A stretch of DNA of 64,000 nucleotides. It comes from Blastobasis lacticolella (Eukaryota; Arthropoda; Insecta; Lepidoptera; Blastobasidae). Position 1 is the stretch's first letter; the number at the start of each line of letters is the position of its first letter. This document shows, one piece after another, positions 45,395 through 57,300 of this stretch. The position numbers and the translations under genes were made by a program. Below the pieces are notes generated by a model. The model saw only the letters and a program-made list of their open reading frames with translations, made no database searches and was not told the origin of the DNA. The stretch covers positions 23,481,712-23,545,711 of the forward strand of contig LR990041.1 in assembly GCA_905147135.1 (NCBI GenBank). The letters are read 5' to 3'.

Positions 45395-48300
45395 CTGAAA
45401 TGAAATAGAAACCAAATGTAGTAAATATTAGTATTTATGTAGTACTAAATAGTAAAACTCAGCAGCTGTTAGGTTATACTAAGCGAACTAAGGTCACCGA
45501 TATAGCCTGAAGGATTGCCAAGCATGGCAGTGGGCAGGACACATAGCTCGCAAAAACAAATCCTATTTAACAAGTTGTACAGGTGAACTGAGGTACTGTC
45601 TGCCGGCGAATTGTGGTACTGTCTGCCGGCGAATGTAGTGTTGGTTTTTGGAAGGTACGCTGATATATCTTTCTTTCTTTTGCTTATTGCATTAGGGTCG
45701 TAAGGCAATGACTTTTGTTTCCTTAGAAAGTATTTGTATTTGTGATATACAATTTTCTCACGGAGGGTTATACACAGATGTTATACAGACTGTCAGTATG
45801 AAACCCCTCTCCTTAAAACAAATTACTTTAAGTAGGCTACGTTGGGCACGCTCAACCACACACATGCCTATCAAGATCAAAGAGCTTATATACAATAGTA
45901 TAGTTAGGATTTCAAAACTCTATGTCTGCGAGACATCGCTAGCGATGACGAAACACTTTCGCGAACTTCACGCCAACGAAATGAAAATGCTGCGGCTGAT
46001 GTGCGCAGTTACACGACTCGATCGTGCATGTAACGAGTACATCCGTGGCAGGTTTGGTATGAAGGTTATCGCAGATACTATCTAGGAGGCTCGACTGCAC
46101 TGGTTTGGTCACTTGGTGCGTAAGCGTCAGGGATAGGTGGGAAATAGCGTCACCATTAATTTACTACCGAAGCAATGGCCACAGCGCTATGTGACCAAAC
46201 GTACGCGTCGACAAAAATATTTTATACCGTCACGGTATCCAATCGGCCCTCTTAACCAGGATCTCAGGATCCCCAGCGGAGACCTTGGCCAACCTCGCTC
46301 CGCCAACGATATTTGGGGGAACACCTAACAAGTGGCGAGCTCGTTGTGATGCTTAAGTTTAACTAGTTTTGCAAGTCTAAAGAAAGCTGAAAGCATCCAG
46401 TGTGACATCCCTTATTTATGATGGCAATTAGATTTTCCTCGGTGTACAAAGTGAATAAAGTTAAAACTTCACCAACATCGTATCAGCCGAAAAATGCCCA
46501 CTGCTAGGCAAAGGCCTCTCCCAAAGATCTCCACAAAGGCCGGTCTTGTGCATTCCTCATCCAGCTAGTATCTGCGATCTTTATCAAGTCGTCTGTCCAC
46601 CTTGTTGGAGGCCCACCCACACTGCGTCTTCCGGTACGTGGTCGCCACTCGAAATCTTTACTGCCCCATCGGTCATCTGTTCTTCGAGCTATGTACTCTA
46701 ACCTCTGCCTCTTTAATCTTTCGGGCAATGTCGGTCACCTTGGTTCGCTTGCGGATCTCCTCATTTAAGTAAAACTTACATGTAATTAAAACGAATATCG
46801 GTTTTGCGGCATGGTCTAATGCGGTTAGAAACCTGGGCCTCGACATGTAAGGCAGTTTGTGATCCTTCAGCACTTCTATTAGTATTTGGGTGCATGGGTA
46901 CGACTGCAGCGGGTACGTCATCGATACCGTCACCAGGAACAGGGCCATTGCATACATGGCGACACTGGAACAGATCACACTTTTATTAACAATAGAAATA
47001 TATACTTTAGAACGTCATCTATATCGTCACCAGGAACAGGACCATTGCGTACATAGCGGTACTAAAACAAAAGGAAAATTTAATAACTTTAGGTAAGCTT
47101 TTTTTCGGTCGGTAGGAGCGTCGGCGGGCGAATGGTGTAGGTATCTGACTCGTAAGCGAGAGGTTCGAATCCCACTGCGGCCATGTACCAATAACTCGTT
47201 TCTGAGTTATGTACATTAGTTGTTATGATCCAAACGGGTTGGATTATCCTGGAATCAGGGTTAAGAAGGACAGATGGCAGTCACTCCAATGTTATTATCT
47301 GATCTGCCAAATCCTGGGCCTGGAGGTTAACGCCAAGATGATGTCATTGGTAATGGACTGCCAAGACCCATTATTTTTAGTTTGTTTTTGTCGTATTTAA
47401 GAAGTTTCTGTGGATATCCGCTCATGGCTGGAATCAAAAACCAAATTCTAAATTGAGGAATTACTGTCCCCTGTAATACAGGGGTCAGGAAATCCGCCCT
47501 AATATAAACACAACTGCATTGTATTTTAATATAATACTTGAGATCTGTCTGAACTTAAAGATTGTTATAACTGTACTATAATACTCTAAGGTAAGGTTGT
47601 AATTTTGGCAATAAATTATTTATTATTAATTTAAATTATTTATTTTTAAGCCAACTTAGCCTTGGCCTTTAGTTAACCGTGAAAAGCCTGACTGCCATGA
47701 TTCAGACACTAACTTCAAATTTCAGTATGTGTTTGATCTTTCAAATAGCTACATATTGTGTCGTATGTTATCAGACATGCAAATTGGCTTTTACCTATAC
47801 CTCATTCATTGGCTAAAACCTCGAAGACAATCCGGGTGATGGGACCACCTGTGTACAACAGGCTATCACAATCAGTGGTAGAAGCTTCAAGATTCGCAAT
47901 CTTTAAGCGGAAACTTCACCAGTGGCTCATTGCACAGGCGTTCTACTCGCTTAATGAATTTTTAGATATAAAATTAAGTATTTATAAATACTTAATGTCA
48001 GCTGTCAACAGCTGTCAACTGTCATAAGATGTTTAGTGCTCTCGTAGTTTATATTCAGTTTTGTGAACTAAAGTGACTTGTGTATCCTAAAAACGTTTGA
48101 AAAGTGTTGATAAACACTTGAAGATTATGTGAAAGTGTTATCTTCACTAACAATAACGTATATAGTGCAAAAAAACGTGATATAATTTATCCCATAGAAC
48201 TATCCTCCTTACCTACCCTCAAAAATTAATTTTTCGTAATAAATCCTAATTCAGCTATAGAACAACATTTTGAGGACTCCTGATAAAAGTAAACTCCCGG

Positions 48301-51300
48301 AGGTGGCTGCCCAGGCCTCCGGGACAGTGAATGCTACTGGTAACAAGCCAAATGTAGAACCCAATTTTGGCTTGTCAAACCAAATTTCCAATAAGGATAT
48401 ACCTCCAACTACAAACAATGACACAGAAAAAGTCAACTTAGATCCTGACAATCAACCAATGGATGTGGAAAATGAGTGGCAAAGTATGCCAATACTACGC
48501 CTAAACAAAAATCGTTATAAAAAAAGGAGATTAAATAACACCTCGTCTCCAGAACCAGAATCTCTACCACTACAAAATCGGTATTCAAATCTCCAGTTGG
48601 ATGAAGGTGAACATGATAACATAGGCACCGAAAAGACAACCAAACCTCCACCTATTATGTTGTATGCCATTAAGGACATCTCAAAACTGAACGAGCTTAT
48701 TAAAGGTGTGTTAGATGAATCACAGTATGCCTACAAAATTGTTACCAAGAACCAGCTGCGGGTCACATGTGTAAATACAGAATCATATAAAAAGTTAATG
48801 TCCCTGGTACGTGAGAGGGGTTTAGTTGGGCATACATTCACTCAAAAGGATGAACGACCATATCGGATTGTCATAAGAAACTTACATCCATCAACACCTA
48901 TTGAAGCTATCAAGGAAGCAGTTGAAAGTACGGGCAATAAAGTAAGGGGTGAAATAATCAATGCACGGCACGGTCCAACAAAAACACCTTTATACACATG
49001 GTTCATTAACCTTGAGCCCAACCAAAATAATGAAACTGTGAAATCACTTAGGTATATTTACCATACAAGTGTTACAATTGAAGATCCCATCCGCAAAAAG
49101 GTAATTCCACAATGCAAAAGATGCCAACAATATGGGCATACAAGAAACAACTGTATGAGACCATATAGATGTGTCAAATGTGCAAAGAACCACAATACAA
49201 CAGATTGTCCAAAACAAGACAAAACAACCCCTGCTACTTGCGCACTATGTCTAGAAGCACACCCCGCAAACTATAAGGGATGCAAGGTATATCTAGAAAT
49301 CTTGAAGCGGAAAAGCACCCCAAGAGTACAAGGCTACAAACAAAATGCACCATCCCTAAATGAAAATAAGTCTAAAATCAGTGAAAATGGAACCACATTG
49401 TCAAATAAAAAATCACCTGAAACTACAGAACCAAGAACCTCTGGAACTACAGAACCAACCAAAACATATGCACAAATAGTAGCGAACACAGACAACACTC
49501 CGTCAAAGTTAGAAACAATACTCACAAAACAAGCAGAAAAGCTGGATCGCCTCATTGAACAAATGGGTACTCTCATGAGTCTCCTAACAACAATAGTTAA
49601 CAAATTAGTTCCATAAATGGCTTTACGTGTTGTTCTATGGAATTCAAATGGTCTACTGGACAAGAAACAGGATATTGAAACCTTGCTTAAGTTGCAAAAT
49701 GTGGATGTTCTATTGATTTCTGAAGCTCACCTTACACCTCAAGCATCATTTACCCTGAAAGGGTATAGCACATATGTAACATGTCACCCGGATAATACTG
49801 CCCATGCTGGCACTGCTATACTAATAAAGCAAAATATCAAACACCAGCCGCTACCAGAGTATAGAACCACAAAAATACAAGCAACATCAATAATGGTATA
49901 CGACAAACAAAGTCCCATTACGCTTTCATCAGTTTATTGCCCACCAAAAAAGAGACAATACTCTGAAATCAACGACGAAGAGTTCAACCGTTTCTTCAAA
50001 ACTTTGGGAAATCGATTTATTGCAGGCGGTGACTGGAACGCGAAAAATACGCAATGGGGCTCACGACTCACCACAACGAGAGGGCGCAGTTTAAAGAGAA
50101 GCCTAGAGAGCAACCAACTACATACTATAACCACCTGTAAACCAACATACTGGCCAACAGATGCAAACAGACTGCCAGATCTATTGGACTTCTTTTTATA
50201 TAAAGGAATCAATGCACACTTCCTAAACATCGAAGATTGTTGTGACTCCTCCTCAGACCACACTCCAGTTATACTCACAATGAGCACGACCATCATAAGT
50301 AAACTGAAAAGACCATATTTATGCAACAAGCATACTGATTGGGATTACTTTCAAGAATACCTTACACAAAATCTAAATCTCAATATTCCACTGAAGACTG
50401 AGGATGATATAGAGAATGCTACGATAGCATTGACTAATTGCATACATGCTGCGGCCAGAGCTAGTACACCAAGTGACGACAAACCTAGGCAAGGTATCCA
50501 AAACCTACCGTTGGAAGTGAAGAAAAGGGTACTGGAAAAACGACGCCTGCGTAGAGTGTGGCACTGCACCCGGCTTCCAGCTGATAAAACAGCCTTCAAT
50601 AAAGCAGCAGCTGAACTCAAAAAATTTCTAGTTGAGGTTGAAAATGAGACCCTACAATTATATTTGCAGAACTTGACACCTACTAACCCTGCAAGAAAGG
50701 AGTATTCGTTGTGGAAAGCAGTCAAATCTCGAGACAAACCACTACAAGCAGTACATCCACTTAAAGAACCGGATGGAACATGGGCAAGGACAGATGAAGA
50801 GAGAGCAGAAGCATATGGTCAATACCTCGAGGATGTCTTCACTCCTAATAATGACTTGGGCACAAAGGAAATAGATCAGGAAGTGGACGACTTTCTTGCA
50901 AGTGACTTGCAACTTAGTCCCCCACTGCGGTGTACTACGCCTGGAGAGATTCGACGCTTAATTCACGGCTTAAAGAAGAAAAAGGCCCCTGGCTATGATT
51001 TGGTGACTGCTGAGATATTGCAAAAGTTACCAAGAGAAGCAATAATTTACATTACGACCTTGTTCAATGCAATACTTAGGACCTCTTACTTCCCCAGCAT
51101 CTGGAAAGTGTCCCAGGTCACAATGGTTCTCAAACCCGGTAAACCACCCCACCTTGCTTCCTCATACAGACCAATAAGTCTGCTCCCAGTATTGTCGAAG
51201 GTTCTCGAAAAAGTAATCGTCAGTCGCATGAACACACACACCAACGAAAACGCTAGCATCCCCGAGCACCAATTTGGCTTTCGCAAGTTTCATGGGACCG

Positions 51301-54300
51301 TTGAGCAGGTCCATAGAGTATGTGAGTACATAAGAAATGCCCTGGAAAATAAGAAATACTGCTCTGGAGTGTTCTTGGATGTCCAACAGGCATTTGACAA
51401 GGTCTGGCATGACGGGCTACTATACAAATTGAAAAAGGTGTTGCCTCACAATATGTACCTGATCCTGAGGTCCTATCTGGGTTGTCGAATGTTCTATGTC
51501 AGAGCTAATGATGCTACCTCCAGATTCTTTGATATAAAAGCTGGCGTGCCCCAGGGCTCGGTGCTAGGACCTGCATTGTACCTGCTCTATACGGCCGATG
51601 TGCCTGAATCAGAGAATGTATTGACGGCCACCTTCGCTGACGACACTGCAGTTTTAACCTCTGATGAGAACCCAGTTGAGGCATCCAGAATATTACAACA
51701 ACATCTAGATAAGGTTCATACCTGGATGAAGAACTGGCGGATCAAAGCAAGTGCATTAAAATCCAAGCATATTACCTTCACTCTTCGAAAACGAGACTGT
51801 GACGCAGTCAAGCTGGGTGAAGAAGTATTGCCACACAACAATGAAGTGAAATATTTAGGGTTCCATCTTGACCGTAAACAAAATTGGAAATGTCACATAC
51901 AAAAGAAACGAGAAGAGTTAAACCACAGATTTAAATCCCTGTCATGGCTGCTCGGTAGGAGATCTCGTCTGTCAGTGGAGAACAAGGTCACAATATATAA
52001 CTCAATATTAAAGCCAGTCTGGACTTATGGCATCCAGTTGTGGGGAACTGCAAAAACATCAAATACTGGAATACTACAGAGGTTTCAGAATTGTGTGCTG
52101 AAGGAGATTGTGAACGCCCCTTGGTTTACCAGAATGGAAGACGTACACGAGTATTTAGGTGTACCCACAGTCCGTGAGGAAATAAATAATCTGACAAGGA
52201 GCTACTGGGAGAGGATCAGATCTCACCAAAACAAACTTGCCCAAATGTTGAAAGAACCACCTAAAATAAGGCGCCTGAAGAGGCTGCACTTATGGGATAA
52301 CATATGACCTGTCTTATGTAGCTAATAAAGGCAACCCAACACTGGAAGGGATAGCCTAACATGCCATGCCATCGTTGATAACAACTGCTTATAGTCTAAG
52401 GACTGATCGCATGTTCGCAAAAAGCATATATAAAAAAAAAAAAAGTATTTATAAATAGATCTTGGACATTTATTTCTATGATTATTTTATATTTATTTGA
52501 CATTAATGATCGACCGATGTTAGAATTTATATTTTTATTACTGAAATTTACAAATTAATTATTTTTGGACATATTAAATATTTTTATTTATTTTATTTTA
52601 TTACGAACTTATTTATGTTAAATTAATTATAATACAAATAGGAAATTATTATGTTTGGATGCTCTGACCTAATCTAATATATTATATTTAACATATGGAT
52701 TATTGTACCTAGGTAACAACAAATAATGACTTGTAAACATTTTTTACTAATAAAATTATGTCTATGAACCCTAATCTAGTATTCATAAAAGTCAAGTCAT
52801 AGACAAAATTTTTATTAAGTACCTAGAACATTAAATATCTCTTTCCATCGTCATAAAGGAGGGGATATAATAGTAGGAAGGAAACACACAGTGACAAGTA
52901 AAATCAAAAATACCAGAAATCAACCAGAGTTGTACGACCTCATTGCTCCTGCCTGAACATGTTGCCTGCGAGTGTGTCCCTTCAACATTACAATCTGGGC
53001 AACTTCAAGGCTAGAGTGAATAGGCTGTTTCTAGACAAATATGCTTCTTCTTTCGCCGCATCGCTACGAATCACGATGGCGATCAAATGCCTAGCTGGCT
53101 AGTTCTTATACAAAAATACGTACGTATCTTCGTAGGGTAAGGCTCGTACCACGGTTACATCCAAGGTGCCTCCATAGTGATATCCGAGCATACCGGTTAT
53201 TGTTGATACAGCAACCGTGACGGACATCCCAAGCGGTATCACACCGAATCTAGACGTCATCACTTGAGGATGACGCAGATGTTTGTCAAGTGATAATATC
53301 TGTGAAGAACAATACAGTGTAGTGTAGGAAAATTAAACAAAAAATTGGCTGAACCCGACTAGTATCCTGATTGATATTCTAAAAGTCCCAAAAACTACAA
53401 TGGGATGTTTTGGGGACTTTTGGGATATCAATCAGGACAATATTCTCTTCAGTTCCACCAATTTTAAGCTTGTTATTTCAAATGTCCGGGTCAGCGTCTA
53501 ATTTTCCTGCACTAGTGATGAACCAAGACTTGTTTAAATTGGCTATCGATAGAGGGAGAAGGATTTTCTTAAAACATGAGCAAAATTATGACACATATAC
53601 TCTACCCGTCAGTACCAGGTTCCCTAATAGACGCTACTCACCGATACAAAGGTTGTCCAGACAATTCGGACTACATTCAATGACGATAGGCGATATGTCG
53701 CCAGAAATATATTCTTATAATGTACAACTTTTACTATACGTCGACAAGACTCGAATCACTGTTTGAAAAAAGGTATGACAAAAAAATATATTTTAAATTT
53801 GACGGGACATTCTACCCTTTACCACCAATAACGATAAGCGATATGTCGTTAGAAAGGTTAAAAATTGAAGTTGATAATTTAATCTACATACACAATAATG
53901 TCTTATGTTACATTAGGCGTATGAAATTTTAATTTATTTGGCTATAAAATTTCACGATTCCCACAGAAATTCGAGACTTGTCGCAATAGTTGTAAATTAT
54001 AAGAACTGTTTTCTTACGATATATTGATTAACGTCATTGGTCATATACGAGTAGGCTTAAACGACCGGTCCAAAATGAAGTTTTATTATATTTTGCTATA
54101 GATTTTTTCCCACAGTGATTCGAGACTTGCCGCTTTAGTAAAAGTTATAGAATATAATAAAACATTACCAACGACATATCGCTAAACGTTATTGGTCATA
54201 TAGGCTGTGTTCCATTCACGTTCACCACACATTATAGGGTTTGTAACCCATCCCTTCATTGATTTCTATACATTCATCCATTCATTTTTGCCGGCCCTTC

Positions 54301-57300
54301 ATTGATGAAAATGGGTTTCAAGTAGGTTATGCTATGGATTGTGGGTAGAGGGTATGGTGTCCGGTATAGTAGAATTGCACCAACCCCTCAACTGGGTGTC
54401 GTAAAAGGCAAATGAATGAATGAAAATTAAAAAGTATTTATTGAATGAAGATTACGTAGATAAATCTCTTTTCAAAAATCAAAAATCTAATGGAAAACAA
54501 AGGGAAAGTTAAGCGAGCTCATCCAGGTAGGGGACTAATGTCTTAGACCTGGAATTGGGAACAGCCTTTTTTGTAGTCATCAACAAATCAGCGGAAGACG
54601 ACCACTGCTGAGCATAGGCCCTTAGAGATCTCCACAAAGGCCGGTCCTGTGCCTTCCGCATCTCATCCCAGCTAGTACTTGCGATCTTTACCAGGTCCTC
54701 GGTCTACCTTATGGGAGACCTAACCACGATGCTCCTTTCGCTACGTACGCTTCCGTCACTCGAATGATCTTCCAGATACACGCCAGGCCGTTAAGTCCGC
54801 TAATCTACTTGGCTCGAAATCGAAATAGCAGCTCAATAGGCAGTTTTCATTTTAGCGGAATAGGTACCAAAACGCGTCAAACAGCTATTGAGCTACAATT
54901 ACGATCCAATTACAATTCTGTCGAGCCATTGGTAAGAGTAGCAGTATAATATAATAAGCTCACGATAAGTCCGAATCGCTTATAAAAAAAATCTCTGGCA
55001 AGTTTTTAAACGTCATAGAACGTCATTCATAAAAGTCATAACAAACAATTTGATTTATGTGGGTTTGTTTATTTTCGTGAGTTATGAAAAATAATATTAA
55101 ATAATGGTCAAACAATTAAAAAGCAAGTGCGGGAGATAATTTTCAGCATGATTAATAATTAAGATAAACGAAAAGTACAAGTTCAAGCTAGTAGTGACAA
55201 AATTTCTGAATGTTTACAAGAAGGACTGACCAGATTATCCAAAGATTATTGCCATATCCACACTTTATAATTTTTACTACAGTCAGTTAATACGGACTAA
55301 TCGTAGTCCTATTATACCTAATACTGCCATTGAGCTACGATTGCGATCAAATTACAATTCAATCTGGTATATTAATATGATTACTTGATTATATTACTCA
55401 GGATTTGAGGGTTATATGATTAGTTGCATAAGCGATGCGGGAACTATGGTAGTGTTAGACTTCTGATCATAGCTTGTTACAAGGACTTACCACTCCCACA
55501 GAGCTAATATTGAAAAGCATGCTGCCGGTGCCGAAGAAGAAAGCAAAAGGGTCATAATGCCACAACTTAACCTCACCATGTGGCTCAGAAAGGAAGTAAT
55601 AGTACACCATAAACATGGCAAAGAAGTTTGTGACATTACCTGCAAAATAGATATGGTATCAACCACATTGTTATGTTTCTAACACGAACAACAAAAAGCA
55701 ATATGGTATCACAAATCACTCAAAAAAGAAACAAAATAAATCTAATCGTATGATAAATATACAACGATATAAATAAATTTCGCCCGGAGTTGGCACGCAG
55801 AGGTCTCGGGACCGATTGCCGGCCGGGCAGACATTGAAATTATGATTTTTAACTTTGTTACGGGTCTGGGTGTTGCATTTATAATAAGTATGAATTTAAC
55901 AATATATAAGTAGTTTATCATTTTTCTGGCTGCCATAACACCAACTTTGCTTACTTTGGGGCTAGATGGCGCTGTGTGAGTTGTCCAAGCATATTTATTT
56001 ATATATATTTATAATCCATGATTGAATTATATACGAAATTGTCTGATTCCTAGTACAACAGTACATGACTGTGTCTAATTCACAGACGGCTAATTCATTT
56101 CGTTCATTCTAAGCAATTTGTTGACATTCGGTTCTATTTAGAACTGGCCTAATGAAGAAGTGATTGAATCCAGAACTGGGGGCTTACCATGAGCTCTTAT
56201 AGCAGGACCTAAAGAAAACTGCCCTGCTTAGAACGAGACAGCGCTATACGTGTCACAAAAGCTTGCCCTCTGTTCATATATGTATAAAAAGAGACAAATA
56301 AAGAAGTGTTCCGCAAACGTCGAAAATTGTGATTTCGTTTATGTTCTTAGTAAATATTATTACACTTTGCTAAATTCGTCGTCTAAATTCTGAAGCAAAA
56401 AGCGTGAGAGCAAGATAAAATTGGAATGTATTGCTCAAAGAATAAGGTCAAATTTTATCGGTTATTATATGTAATACGTCACTCCGCTTTCCAAAAGGCG
56501 TGATACAAAATTTGGCTACCATGTTTAACTAGCGGATGTGTATAATGTCCCACCGACATCTCATCATCGTCCTAGCGCTTATCCCGGCCTCTGCCAGGGT
56601 TCGCTTTCCTACAAATTCTTCTCCACTTCGCCCAGTCTTCGGCATCCTCGTGTCGTAAGCCGTTGGCTCTCGCATCCGACTCAGCGATGTCAATCCATCC
56701 CTTCTTGGGTCGCCCACGGGGCCTCTTTCCTAATACTGGCGGGTTCAGGCACCTATTTCCCACGTATCCCTGAGGTTTACGCAACACGAGACCAAACCAG
56801 CGCAAATTTACCGCCGACATCTATATTTACCAATTATCGATATATAACTGACATCCTTCAGATTTTTAATGCTCATCATGAAGATCAGGTACGGCACAAA
56901 TAAATACATAAGGCCCTTTGTGTATTCTTGATAGTCCATTAACTGGAAACACAAAAAATGTGGTTATTTTGTTCCCTGATCATTATAATCTAGACGCCTT
57001 CAAGGCCAGAGTGAATAGGCTGTCTAGACAGGCATGCTCTATCATTGGCCACATCGTCACATACCACCAGGTCAAATGCCTGGCTATAGTCCAAATATAA
57101 AAAATAAAAATGATTAGATTTACATAGAGTGAAAAGTGAATTGTGCAACCATTATCCAATTGTGTCAGCTGGCAGTCACTCCACTGCAACTACTTTTTCT
57201 GGCAAAATTTTCTGGATCCTGGTTAGGGCGGACTCCGGACCCTCGCGCGCAATAGCACAACCGGCCATAACGCCAAAATACACACACACACACACACCAG

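Larger units (their letters stand above)
47991..52442 (+). mobile_element. Complete Jockey-type LINE with poly(A) tail
   Basis: A non-LTR retrotransposon with a 5' UTR, two adjacent long ORFs and a short 3' UTR ending in a run of A. It is flanked by an identical 15-bp sequence (47976-47990 and 52443-52457), the target-site duplication expected of target-primed reverse transcription. It lies in an intron of the PAT-like gene, antisense to that gene. Perfect duplication and open ORFs indicate a recent insertion. Confidence 0.9.

Noticed and set aside
49934..50329. - strand frames within the Jockey-type LINE
   Set aside because: Shadows of ORF2. The + strand frame has all catalytic motifs.
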